DNA of 64,000 nucleotides from Antrodiella citrinella (Eukaryota; Basidiomycota; Agaricomycetes; Polyporales; Steccherinaceae), in NCBI GenBank assembly GCA_004802725.1, contig SGPM01000019.1:1-64000 (forward strand). The letters are read 5' to 3'. The translations under genes and the position numbers were made by a program. The notes under the pieces are model-generated. The model ran no database searches and had not been told where the DNA came from. It saw only the letters and a program-made list of their open reading frames with translations. This document shows, in pieces, positions 1-11,698 of the stretch. Each line of letters starts with the position of its first letter. Positions within the stretch are counted from its first letter, which is position 1.

Positions 1-1234
1 GGGGGGTCGGGGTGGAAAGAGCTGGTGAAGCGGGGGACGCAGCGTCGGCAGCAGCAGCCACAGCAGCCGCCCGCGTGGCAGAAGGACGACCTCGACGACG
101 CGCGGCAGATCTTGCACGCGTGTCGGGAGGACATTGCTGCGCTGTGGACGTCGCCCGAGATCCAGGATCTGCTGAGGGTGGAAGGGGTGACGTTGAGGAA
201 CCATTCCGGGTTGTGAGTCACGCGATGCTCAGTGTGGGTGGTTGTTTATGTTTTGTGCAGTTTCCTGGACGAGGCGGAGCGTGTGGCGTCGCTGGATTTC
301 GAGGCGTCGTTCGGGGACATCCTGAAGGCGCGGCTGCAAACGGTCGGGGTGGAGGAGCACGTGGTTGTGGTGGAGGACGGCGAGCACCCGTTCTCCGCCG
401 AGGTTGGACAGACGTGGCTCTTCTACGACGTCGGCGGTTCCCGGCATCAAAGAGGTGTGTCTTCTTCTTCGCTTCCGTTGACGGCCCATGACGTCATCTC
501 TGCCACAGCGGCGTGGGCTCCCTTCTTCGACGACGGTCCGTGCGTTCCGTGCCTCCGCCAAAGAGTGTGGCTGACCTGTGTGCAGTGAACGCGATCATCT
601 TCCTGTGTCCCATGTCCGGCTTCAACGAGTTCCTCCTCGAGGACAGTACCGTGAACAGACTCGTACGCAACGTCCGCTACCCACAGCACCCCCGCACTCA
701 CTCACTCCTCTCATCAGCTCGACTCATTCACACTCTGGAAGACCGTATGCGCCTCCAAGGTCCTCGCCAACGTCAACTTCATCTTGCTCCTCAACAAGAG
801 CGACATCCTACGCGCAAAGCTCGAAGCTGGCCAGTCCTTCACGAAGTGGGTCAGGAGTTACAAAGACGGCCCGAACGACGTCGCGTCCGTTTCAGAGTGT
901 GAGTCCCTTCGCGCGCGGAGGATCTGTATCAGGGACTGACGCCGTGTGTGAAGATCTCAAGAGCAAGTTCGTCGCGATACACAGGTCCTCGTCACCGAAG
1001 CAGCGGCAGATACATGCTCATGTTACATGTGCTATCGTGAGCAGCCTTGGATTGGCAAGTCGGTGTACACGTACTCACTACCCCCTTGGAATCTCCTAGG
1101 ACGTGGAGCGGATGGCTGCCGTGATCGTGCGAGGTACCTTTCTCTCCCCTTCCCACTTTTCCATCGTACTGAACCCGCCTGTAGTGAGAGAAATCATCAT
1201 CGAAGTCAACTTAGTGCAGAGCACACTCATCTGA
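1..1234 (+). CDS. Divergent heterotrimeric G-protein alpha subunit, 5' truncated by window edge
   Basis: The C-terminal part of a G-alpha GTPase, which relays receptor signals at the plasma membrane. The P-loop lies outside the window. Seen in order: end of the helical domain (DDLDDARQILHACREDIAALW), switch I (ILKARLQTVGV, Arg and Thr kept), switch II (FYDVGGSRHQR), the NKSD guanine-specificity motif near 810-821, and TCAI in place of TCAT. Exons join cleanly with short GT-AG introns, for example donor after CATCAAAGAG and acceptor ...CCACAG, and give one frame ending in STLI at TGA 1232-1234. Switch II reads DVGGSR where G-alphas normally have DVGGQR, so the catalytic glutamine is replaced. 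The C-terminus lacks the usual Cys near the end. The gene resembles the second G-alpha at 35 kb more than canonical Gi/Gs types, suggesting an expanded fungal subfamily. The family call is firm; the biological role is unknown. Confidence 0.9.
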
Positions 1235-1512
1235 TCGTCATATTATTGCTCCCCGTTATATACCTGGTCGTCCTACGGACGCTTGATTATCTACTTATAC
1301 CGTATGTACAAGAGAAATGTCTGTATAATGTTATCCCACACAGAAACGTGACCTGTCACGAGCGGAAGAGTGACTTTGACGTGACATCATTGTGTGTGAC
1401 CGCAGCCTGCTCCGCACGCACCAGTCCGGAACGTACGTCTTCAGAGCGTTCCTTCATAAACACCGCAGTCTACCCAAGCACACCGCATACTTCTCTACCT
1501 CCAACCACCACC

Positions 1513-2109
1513 ATGGTCAAAGCATCAGACGTTCTCCTCATCCTCGTAAGTCCCGAAAAAGCATTGAACGTTGCACGTTGTTAGGCTGACACAATTGGAT
1601 GGTGCAACAGGTGGCTATCCTGTTTCCACCCGCCGCCGCAGCGTTCATCACCGGATGCAGCTGTGACCTCCTCATCAACATCCTCTTGACGATGTGCGCA
1701 CCACCTATCCCCTCGTTGACCTACTCCGCTCTTGCTGATACCTCCTTTCGTATTCTCGTCTAGCCTCGGGTACCTCCCTGGACATCTCGTACGTCCACCC
1801 TTCCCTTCCCTGACATCCGCATAAGCATAGCGTGGGTGACTGATGCGGGGTTGTTTGTAGCATGCGTTCTGGCTGATCTACAGGAAGATGCGAGCTGAAG
1901 AGCAGTATGGGCACGGAGGGTACCACTGTACGTCTGTCTGCCTTCTTATTTATCTGTGATTGCGATAGCTGACCTGTTTGGTAGACGTGGGCAACGGCCA
2001 ATACGAGCCCTTGTACGACGGCGCTGTCCCTGGACAGGGTGGGTATGCCCCCATCCCGCAGGCACCGGTCAACTACGGTGCGACGGGGAACCAATATGCT
2101 CCCCGGTAA
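1513..2109 (+). CDS. PMP3: PMP3/UPF0057 small plasma-membrane stress protein
   Basis: A small two-helix membrane protein of the PMP3/RCI2 family, which in yeast affects membrane potential and salt tolerance. Translation starts at MVKASDVLLILVAILFPP and continues through ITGCSCDLLINILLT and LGYLPGHLHAFWLIY, the two hydrophobic segments diagnostic of the family. A hydrophilic tail rich in Gly, Tyr and Pro (YGHGGYHYVGNGQYEPLYDG) follows and ends NQYAPR with TAA at 2107-2109. Several short introns interrupt it; donors at 1546, after ...GACGAT, after GGACATCTC and after TACCACT all restore the frame. The start is the first ATG after a pyrimidine-rich leader and sits in an ACCACCATGG context. The length, about 100 residues, is longer than yeast PMP3 (55) but usual for tailed fungal homologues. 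Confidence 0.93.
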
Positions 2110-2518
2110 ACTGCTTTCTCCGGACTACGTACTACCACTGCTAGTTGCTTGAGGTACCTTTTGTGTCGGGGTTGTTCTGGTTTATTGGCTTTGAGTGCTT
2201 GTACATGTGTAAAGACCTATTTCGTGCTGTTTCTCTCTGGATGTATATACGACCGACAGTGACGTGAAATTTGAATGACGTCATGCTTCATGACAGTGTG
2301 CAGACAGTCGACTCGAGCGATCATTCTACCCTGACCATTGCAAAATCGAGAAATGCGCCTTGCAGGCTATCATGCTCACGAAGCATACGCACAATCGTTG
2401 GTGTTCGTGACCAGCACCTTGGAACATTTTCATTCGGTAAGTGAGCGACCTCTCTCATCAGCCATTGACTCAGAACCGACGTCGCCAGATATCACGTCAA
2501 AGTCTACCACAACATACC
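2110..2518. other. Intergenic region between PMP3-type and RRG7-like genes
   Basis: About 400 bases without a supported gene. It holds the 3' flank of the PMP3-type gene and the upstream region of the RRG7-like gene. No clear TATA box or repeat was seen. Confidence 0.5.
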
Positions 2519-3384
2519 ATGAGCAGCATCAAACCCGCGCTCAAACGTCTTCGCCTCCCCACAACCAGTATACCACCCACGCCGACGCCGACGATATCGA
2601 CCGTCCACCGGGGCCTCGCGTTCGAAAAACGCTCGCTCCGGCTCCTGTCCGCGTGCCTCTCGATGGCGCTGCGGCACGTCGGGGGGAAGAGCGACGGGGG
2701 CGTGGACCTGCAGGGGTGGTGGTGGGTCCCCACCTCTGCTCCTCCTCCTCCTCCTCCCGCTCATAGCCATAGGCAAGGGACGCGGGGGAGGAGAGGCTGA
2801 TGATGCCGCGAAAGCGCGTCCGCGTGTTCGCGCAGTGCAAGGCGGAGAAGAAGAAGCTGGGGCCCGGGTACGTGCGGGAGCTGGAGGGCGTGCTGCATCG
2901 GCACCGCGCGTCGTCTGGGTCGTTCTCTTCTTCTGTCTTCCCGCCGCCCTTACCACCACCACCACCACAACAACAACAACAACAACAGCGGCAAGGAGCG
3001 GGGGGAGGAGGGTTGGAAGGGGGAGAACACGAGGGGGAGGGAGAGGGGGACATGGAGACAGAGATGGTCGGCGTGCTCATCTCCCAATCGGCGTTCACGA
3101 AGAGCGCGATACTGCACGCGGGCTCGTCCGCCGTGCCCTTCCTCCTCTTGCACATCCCCGCGCTCCTCAACCTCGACGCGTCGAACGCGGACGGGGAAGT
3201 CGGCTCGATCGTGTTCAACCACGCCTTGAGCGGGCCCGAGGGCCCTCTGCGCGGGGAGATCGAGGCGCGGTGGGAGCGGTCGTTGCATGCGGTGGAGGGG
3301 AGGCCGGGGTTGTGGTGGCAAGGGAGGCGGATACCGAGCTGGGTCCCGGAGGGGGACTCGGAGGCTCATCTGCCTAGACATTAA
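2519..3384 (+). CDS. RRG7: RRG7-like mitochondrial protein (DUF2034, restriction-endonuclease-like fold)
   Basis: Resembles the fungal RRG7/DUF2034 family, named for a respiratory-growth defect in yeast and thought to act in mitochondria. The N-terminus (MSSIKPALKRLRLP) is basic and hydroxylated like a targeting peptide. The core shows FEKRSLRLLS, GGKSDGGVDLQGWW and FAQCKAEKKKLGPGYVRELEG, then LISQSAFTKSAI. The D of GGVD and the QCK triad fit a PD-(D/E)XK nuclease-like site. One intron near 2717-2790 is needed to change frame; several GT and AG combinations work, so the junction is uncertain. A low-complexity insert with proline, seven Gln (CAA repeats) and Gly/Glu runs at about 2940-3055 interrupts the domain. 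The end is TAA at 3382-3384. The family call is fairly good; nuclease activity is not established. Confidence 0.72.
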
Positions 3385-4053
3385 CGTTATTCGAATACCT
3401 GCGTTTGCATGTCCAAACACACCGCATGTGTTACCACGGAACTCGGGAGAGATAATAATCGGTATAATGTTCATTGGAACGGGTAGAGTACGCGTGTATA
3501 CGGTGTGGTACAGTAGCTAAGCAATCAACAGTTCAACTAAGAGAAGGAGGCTTGGGGAGGAGTGGTATGGTGGAATATAGAATATGTACTGCGAGAATCT
3601 AAGATACGGTACTAGCCTCCATCTAATTGGGAGGATATCGTCTAGTATCTGGCGGATAATAAAAACAAAGGATAATGTGGGGAGAAGTGTCAATGGGGAG
3701 GACGTAGAGTATACGAGCATAGTAAGGTTTAACAATAAGAATACACACTGGGCTGGCCATGAAAGATCGCGACTAGGTGTGCAACAGAGTAGGTGGAAAC
3801 CATAACGAAGAGAATAAGGCCTGGGACTGCGACGAGATGAATAGAGGGAAGTGGGAGAGAAGGGAAAGGAAACCATACGCATAAAGCATATTAAAACACA
3901 GACACGGGGTATAGACTTGCAATAAAACAAGTGCGCTGCACAAATCGTCCGGACGATCTTCATTTACGGGTTGAGAACATTGCCACGATGGTCCAGACCA
4001 AACACTAGCAGCACAAGCAACNTCAGTATCTCGACCCAAACTCAAGCACNAGG
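3385..4053. other. Intergenic region between convergent genes
   Basis: About 670 bases between the 3' ends of the RRG7-like and SNF2 genes. It is AT-richer than the coding flanks. Two ambiguous bases lie at 4022 and 4050. No feature was recognised. Confidence 0.5.
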
Positions 4054-7000
4054 CTAGGACTCACAGTTCGCCAACTCCTTCACACTCAACCTCCCAACCT
4101 TCTTCCCGTTCCCCTCCCCGAGACTCCCATCCGCCAACCACTTCTTGCGCTCCTGCAGCGCCAACACCCGGTCCTCCACCGTATCCTTCACGACAAGCCT
4201 CTCCACGAACACCTCGCGCTGCTGCCCGAGTCTATGCACACGATCGAACGCCTGGCTCTCGATGGCCTCGCTCCACCCAAGATCGAGCGAGATCACGCGG
4301 TTCGCGCGCGTGAGGTTGAGCCCGACTCCACCACATTTCAGACTCATGAGCATGATTTTGGCTTTGTCTTTGGACATGAAGACGCGGACGGCGGTGTCGC
4401 GTTGGGCGCGCGACATGTTGCCTTGGTATTTGACGTGCACAAAGTTGTGTTCCATAAGGTAGTCCGAGACCAGGGAGAGGCACTGAGTCCACTGGGAGAT
4501 GATGAGAGTCTAGACATTTGTCAGTATCAAGATACGCCACGAGATTCAATAGAAAGACGTACCTTCTCGTCAGGGTGAGACTCAGCCCAGGACCGCAAAT
4601 CCTCCATCATAGCCTGCAACAAACCAGTGAGACGCATGAATAGCCGCAGACAGGCACCACATACCTTCATCTTGGTCGAAGGCAAGAACTTCGGCAACAA
4701 CGCGATCGTCTCCTGCGGGATCGGAATACTGGGCCTCGCGCCAAAAATGACAGTTCGCTCCTCTTCATTATCCTCGTCGTCCGACAAGATCACGTTGTTC
4801 TTCACTTTCATAGGAGCCTTGCCTTTCGCGCGGCGAGAAGCGCGTCGCTCTTCTCGCCGAGCGTCCCGCTTCTCCTCCCAATCCTCGTCGCCTTCGCCCT
4901 CCTCCACGATGAACTCATCCATGGATGAATACGCGTCCTCTTCATCGTCGCTTCGCTCCTCATCAGACTCGACCAAAGTGGCACGACGCGCTTTCCTGAC
5001 GGGCATCGTTCTGCCCGGTGCTGCCCTAGCCTTGCCCTTGCCTTTGACATCATCCATGGCGACGTCTCCCTCATCGTCGACCTCGTCTTTGACAGGTGCG
5101 CCGGTAGCGGCTGCGATTTCGGCGTCGGTGGGTTCAAATGCGCTGCGAGAGAAGAGCTTCTGTTCTGAGACGGGGCCTCGACAGGTAGGACACGGTCGTT
5201 CGTCCGCCTTGTACTGGTTGGGCTCATTGGCGTCTTGACGAGCAGCACCGTTGAGGACGTTTCCTACAGGTAGAAGTGAGCTACATGATCTGGTAACGAG
5301 AACAACTGTGTATATGCGTACCGATACATTCTCTGCAGAAGACGTGCGTGCAGGCCGTCACAATGGGATCGGTGTACGTATCGTAGCAGATAGGGCACTC
5401 TTCACCCTCGGCAGTAGCATTGGCCGACTATGAACAACAGTTAGAACAAAGCAATCATGAGTGAACTTATCACAAACCTCTTTCTCGGCGGCCATCCGCT
5501 CCAGAACAGTCTCCTTGAGTTTGGCCTTCATACGTTCAACGAAATCCTGGTTGACCAGTCGAGCGGCACGTGTCAGCTCATCGTGCTTGTCGTGAGGGCC
5601 ATCCATGGCCTCGTCGGGTCCAACAAACGCGACACCGTCTTCTTGGATCAGGGAAGGGTGGGAGCAGAGCTGGCGCAAGCGCAAAAGCAACACAAGCACT
5701 ATAGAGAATAAATGGCGTCGGTCGTATGCCTCGTTAAATAGAACACGGCTGTGTGCAGACCTTGAGAGTAGTTCCTGTATTTACAAATCAATATCTCGCA
5801 TAACATATATAAAAGAAGGAAACTCACTTCAGGACCGTTCCCGCACGCAAGAACCTGTTGAAAGTGTTCTGTGTCTTGGCTTCGACCATCGCGTAAATAG
5901 CCCGTTCCTCAGCCGAGAAATCCAACTTCCTCAAGTTCACGTTCTTGACTGGAAGGGTGATCAAAGGTTTGCCGTCAAGCATCTATGACAAACACGTCAA
6001 TATTCCCATGGCCTTTGGAATGCATTCGGTCACTCACACTATCCTTCTTCCTGCGAAGCAACGTGGTCGCGAAGATAGCTTGAAGTCTTCTCGTCGCAAG
6101 GTCCGCTGAAGCGGCGCGTGAACAAGTTGCCTCGCAGCATGAAGCAAAGAAAAGCTTACGTTGCTTCTTCTCATGCATTGCAACCTTCTCGTTGAACTCT
6201 GACCAGTCGTACCAAGGGCGAACCTTGAGGAATCGAATGAGACCATAGGCATCAGCCAAGGCATTGATAATCGGAGTCCTAAGGAACACGTAGTTAGGCG
6301 GAGACTGCTCCTTCTCACAACGAAGAGCTTACCCAGTCAGACACCAGCGATACTTGGCGCTCAAATCGGTGACAGCACGCGACACCCCTACAAGACGTTC
6401 AGCGACATGTGCATAAGTCAACAGGAAAGCACCTACTGGTCTTCTTGTTCCGAATGTTCTGAGCCTCGTCAATGCAGATTCTGTGGAACTAGAAACAACA
6501 TCAGCGCAATCCTTGGATGTCAACGAACCTCAAAGGGACTTACGTCTATCTGGAACAGAGGCCCAGCTGAAATAACTTCAGTACGCCTGTTCACAGCCGC
6601 CGAAACCTGGTATACATACCGATCTGCTGTTTCTTTCTCTTCTGTCGGTTCGATCCGCCGTCGTCGGCGATCCAGTCGGCTTCGCCCCTCTTGGCCTTCC
6701 TCTTGATCTTCCGCTTCTCTTTCTCCTCGGCCTCGGGATCCGGCCACTCGAGAGCTAATGTCTAGATGTCTGCGTCAAGCACCGTACGTATACGGGACAA
6801 CAAAGAGCATGACTGACAGAGAAGGTAGTCAGCACAACGTCGTACTTCTTGATGTCCTCCAGCTTCTTGGGTTTGTTAGAGCCGTGGTAGATGAGGCACT
6901 TCAATCCCAGATTGGTTTTCAGGTCGATCTCGAGCTGCCATTGGTCCAAAAGAGCGACGGGGGCCAAGATCAATGTGGCCTTGCGCAGAGGGTCGTCGGC

Positions 7001-9032
7001 GCGGTTCGTAGCAATGACAGATATCCTGCACGGAAGCGAATATGATCAGTGATTATACTGATGAGACCGACGCGCGGAACATACATCTGGACAGTCTAGC
7101 ATAGCATATGTTAGCATTGTATCCGATATCATCGCGGCAAGACGACTCACTTTCCCCAGACCCATCTCATCTGCTAAGATGCCCCCGCTGTTGGCGCTCT
7201 TCTCCTTGGCCAGCATCCAAGCCACGCCAATGACCTGATGCGGCATGAGCGCAACTTCCATCCCTGGAAGAGGATCAACCAGATTCTTGAGGTTCAGGGT
7301 CTTCAATGCTTCGTCGAGTCTTGCATTGCCATCGAAGTTCTCTGCGTTACCAGCACTCATGAGGAACTGCGCAATGCTACGGTGAGATAGGCCGTCAGCG
7401 AAAAGGATACATGCATATAAGGTGGTATCCATACTCGTCGGCTTTCGCAACTGGTCCACGGAAATGATCAAAGCCACGCCCGTGCCAATTGCCCTGCTCG
7501 TCGTACTCCTCGTCTTCAGAAAGATCAGCTGGAATCATAGGGTAGTCAGGCAAAGGTACCAAAGCCTGATCCTCTGCCTTTACAGACGATCCAGAAGCCA
7601 CGGGGGCCGCAGTGAAGGGATTGTACACAAGAGGCGAAAGATGAACAGATGGAGCGACCTGCTGGAGCCGAACATTGGAACCAGAGGCGACCGGTACACC
7701 GGCCATGGAGTTCGACCTGGACAGGGGCTTGACTGAGGGGAGTGTAGCGTTGAGCTCCTCCTTGCGACGTTCGAGGTCCTTTATCTCTTTGTCGTATTTT
7801 GCAATCCTCGTTTTGTCACCTTTGGTCTTCGTCGCTTTACGGTTTAATTTCGCACGCAGATCGACGGTATGCAATATCTGAGACTGGATAGCCTTGAGCT
7901 TCTCACGGACCTCAGAAGTGTCCTCATGTTTGACAAGCGACGATACCGCCATGGAAAGGGCAGTGGGTGCAGCTGATTTGGGCGGCAAGAGAGCAGCATT
8001 CGGCTTTGGCACAAAATGAGTACGACATCTTATAACGGAAGAGAAATAATAGCAACCTCCACCTTGGGTCTCTTATAACTCGGCACTCTGGATGGCACCT
8101 GCGCGGAGATTTGCTCAAGAAGCGCAACACCGGAGGAGCGCTTCTTGGATCTGGGTAGGACAGCGTCTTGAGGCTCGGGCTTGACGGCCGCAGAAGACGC
8201 GCTCGTTGACATACTCGAAGAGCGAGCTAATGCTTGACGAACGAGGGTCTTGTTTACAGGCTTGGAGCTAGAGGCAGAGGGTGAATCAAGTGCCTCGAGA
8301 AGACCTAACCTGCGATGAGGCGTTGAGGCGGTGGCGTTGCTTGGAGATTGAGAGAAATATTGCTAGTATTGTTCTTGGCAGTAAGTACGGAGGCAGACGG
8401 CGAGGGGAATGAAACGACTGACAGTGGGTGCACTTTCACGTTTGATACCGAGCTCAGCCTGCACGCGTCTGAGACGTGACCTCTTATGAGTTGCGTGCTC
8501 CTCGATATGAACCTAATATGCATCAAAGTTAATCAACAGCCTCATGAAGAATGAAGAAGAAGACTTGCCCTGTATGCTGACAACGACCCAAGACCAATGC
8601 GTTTACCGCCATCGCGGGCGCTAACACGAGCGACCAGGTCGACGCGTTTACCGTCGCAGCCTTTCTCAAGACATGTCACAAATCCAACTACAAAGAAGGA
8701 TACGTCAACTACAGAGGAGCATATACGAGTTGTCTGTGACTCACATCCTGTCCCCGACTGCAAAAAGATATTGAACTTTAAATTCCAGACCCCATGTCAG
8801 TGACTATATGCGACAAAGACTACTACAACTCACGTTGGTATCGTGTTCATATAACATTGCATGCTTCCTCAGTTCTTCTATGTATTCGGGAGGTACAAGA
8901 GAATTCTATTTGGGCGCGTTATTCGGGACTCGCTAATGACGAGAAAGACATGCGCCTCACCTTTGCAGAAGTAACATGACCTAGCTGATTCTTAGCCATG
9001 GCCATTAGGGCATCGTCAGTGAGCGCGCTCAT
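4054..9032 (-). CDS. SNF2-family ATP-dependent helicase with embedded RING finger (RAD5/RAD16/ULS1 type)
   Basis: A nuclear DNA-dependent ATPase of the RAD5/RAD16/ULS1 branch, combining a translocase with a probable E3 ubiquitin ligase. From the start at 9032 (MSALTDDALMAMAKNQLGHV) come a conserved N-terminal block, a Ser/Pro-rich linker with a coiled coil (about 7720-7900), then helicase motifs: GGILADEMGLGK plus TVQM, LILAPVALLDQWQ, IDEAQNIRNKKT, and RWCLTGTPIINALADAYGL. A C3HC4 RING (CPICYDTYTDPIVTACTHVF ... CPTCRG) lies near 5200-5390, followed by an acidic and basic insert and the C-terminal helicase lobe (TLIISQWTQCLSLV, GGVGLNLTRANRVI, FDRVHRLGQQREVF). Motif I is completed by an 11-nt exon at 7085-7095, and one intron (8513-8568) has a GC donor. 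The junction near 8390 could not be placed cleanly. Whether it targets SUMO-modified proteins, as ULS1 does, cannot be told. Confidence 0.9.
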
Positions 9033-10243
9033 GACGGGCGCGATCTTAAGAGAAGAAGCGGGATGAATGTGATGAGGGGGAAAGAAAGAGGTGGAGAGCG
9101 AGAAAGCCTATGGCCCTTCGCTTGAGCGCGTTATTTGGCCATATTTGCCGCCCTTCACAGCCGACGCGTTGCCAAATGTGGCGTCCCCGCCTAACGGGAA
9201 GCGCACACGTGTCCCGGTGACTCGACTGTATCTCCTTTTGTCGTCTGCGATTCCATTTCGTCCACACAAATATGATGGGTGCATGCATGCAAGACCATGC
9301 AAGCTTCAAGTTGATGTCCTGAATTGCCACAGTTCGCTCGTTGCTTGTGGCGTGGTTCCGGCGAGCCTGGCGGATGTTTTGTTCGGGGTCTCTGTAACGG
9401 TTACCCTGCTGATTTCCCATATACACCGTGTATGGGACGCATAGCCACTGCAACAGATGGTGCGTAGCTATGAACGATGTTGTTCAATCACCTCCAGGAC
9501 ACTTGGGTGCAGCGGTTATCGATAACAGGCGCTCTGTGAGTGACACGGTCACCGGGTCAGTGAAGGTCGTATCGCGCGCTGAACTTCAAGAAGAATGTCG
9601 TCTTTACTTGGTCTTTAAGTATAGGTTTCCTGTGCGAACATCCCAGTGTCGTATGTAGGTGGTTCAAGATCGTGCAGTCCCCGGATGGTGGCTCTGAGGG
9701 TCACTGACAGACTGAAGGCAGCGGCACGCTCTGGGAACATCAATCATCAGATACGGTGGAGAATTCCGTGACTACTGTCGACATGTTACTGACATCCACT
9801 GTTGAGTCTGTTCACTTCATCACTTCAACGTTCAACGTTATTCGTCTCTGGGATCAAATCCTTGTTGCGACCACCGTTGATATCGTGAAAGCTCGATCAC
9901 AAAGCTCGATCACAGTACAAGCTGCCAGTGGACCTTCGTCGTTCGCCTCTGGTGCTCGCGGTCGCCGTAGCCGCTATGTAGGGTCGAATAGCCTATATTA
10001 AATGTTCAATCCGTGCAGCCCACAAATGGACCTACAACGATCATGTACGAATTTCTCCTGTTTTGAGTCTTGTCTGAGTCAGTTGGTCTTCTGTTCTCCC
10101 GTGCAGCTGAGAGATGATTGCGTCATTTCACTGACATGGATCCCAATGTTCGAAGAGACATGACCAAGCTGTTTTTGAGCTGTGGTACTTAAGTTAGTGC
10201 CAAGTATCACCCCCTCGTACCAACCTAATCCTCGTATAACGTT
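9033..10243. other. Intergenic region between divergent genes
   Basis: About 1.2 kb holding the upstream regions of the helicase gene (minus) and the oxidoreductase gene (plus). No supported coding exon. It contains TTCAACGTTCAACGTT at 9824-9839 and a short direct repeat of AAAGCTCGATCAC around 9887-9913. Confidence 0.5.
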
Positions 10244-11543
10244 ATGTCTTTCCCATCGACCATCAAGGTAATCGGTTTGACTGGTCAAGGCGATTTCGAT
10301 GTTATAAAGAAGCTCGATGCGCCTTTCCCGAAACCAGCTCCGGACCAGATTCTAATCAAGGTGCCTTCCGACGTTCAGCCGTACAGGAGCAGGTGCTGAT
10401 GTGCATCTAGGTCAACTATGCAGGCATTAACTTCATCGACAACTACTGGAGGTGAGATAGCGGTTCAAATTGTCTCTATGGTAATAGTACTGACGGATCA
10501 TTAGGACTGGTATCTATCCTGTGGCTAAATGGCCATACATACTCGGAGGAGAGGCATCCGGTACTATCGTAGCCCTTCCGACCGACCCCGCGGTGCTCGA
10601 GAACCCCGATTATAAACTGCGCAACTTCTCAGTCGGACAACGTGTGGCTGTCGTATGTGACAGAATACTGTGCTTTCTTTGACAATCCCAACTGAACACC
10701 AGTTTGATTCAATAGAACGAACCGGCTCAACTAGCAGAGTACGCCGTCGGTCGCTGGTGGAAAACTCTCCCTATCCCCGACGCTGTGTCTCTACAAGAAG
10801 CCACAGGCGCGACCGCGCAAGGCTTCACCGCCCTCACATTCGCCGAAGAAGCCTACCCCATCCAAAAAGGCGATACGGTCTTCATCCACACCGTAGCAGG
10901 CGGTTTCGGCCTCCTCCTAGCACAGGTCGCAAAGCTCAGAGGCGCGACCGTCATTGGCTCAACCTCGACTGCGGAGAAGGCAAAGATTGTCAAGGAGAAC
11001 GGCGTGGACCACGTCATTTTGTACAAGGATGAAGATGTTGTGAAGAGGGTCCTTGAGATCACGAATGGGCAAGGTGTTCACGCGTCGTTCGACGGTGTAG
11101 GGAAGGAGGGGTGAGCAGTACTGTCCACTGGTGCGAGCGCATCTTGTCTGATACATGATGGGTAGCGCGGAGATCGACTTCCAAATAATCAGGAGAAAGG
11201 GAACCATCGTCTTCGTAGGAAACGCGTCAGGACCTGTCCCTCCGATAGCCCCTCTAAGATTGGCAACCAAGAACATCACGATTTGCAGACCTGTGTAAGT
11301 GGCTGACCGTATCTGCCTGATGTCTGACTCAATTCTCCCTCCAGCGCCAGTCACTACATGGAGACCCCTACGGAGTATTACTACTATGGACAGAAGTTGA
11401 ATGAGCTTCTCATCAACAAGAAGCTGAACGTCAGGATACATCAAGTCGTATCCTTTGATGAGGTAGCAGTGCAGCAAGCAGAGAGGGATCTGACAGGAGG
11501 ACAGACCGTAGGGAAGCTCATCGTGAAAGTAGCGGAGAAGTAA
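10244..11543 (+). CDS. NADPH:quinone oxidoreductase, zeta-crystallin type (MDR superfamily)
   Basis: A cytosolic zinc-free medium-chain reductase similar to yeast ZTA1, which reduces quinones with NADPH. The start MSFPSTIKVIGLTGQGDFDV is followed by PAPDQILIK, then NYAGINFIDNYW, the typical quinone-reductase substrate-side motif. Next come GGEASGTIVALP, a central block (LPIPDAVSLQEATGATAQG) and a Rossmann motif (TVAGGFGLLLAQVAKLRGA) with nucleotide-binding glycines. The end shows MAT-type sequence MET-PTEYYYYG, LNVRIHQVVSFDE and AERDLTGGQTVGKLIV. The protein is about 330 residues, normal for the family, and six exons join in one frame across short introns (first intron begins at 10361). The structural zinc cysteines of alcohol dehydrogenases are absent, as expected. 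The exact in vivo substrate is unknown. Confidence 0.93.
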
Positions 11544-11698
11544 ATTCAAATTGAAGTCCACAACCTAATGTACGTTGTATTTGGTGCCAGTGATTCCTGT
11601 GCAAATGACGAAAGCGGGCGGGCATGCAAAGCCTGGACTGTCCACACAACATAGAGACATTGCGACATGAAACAGGTATACGTGAAGCAGAACGAGAA

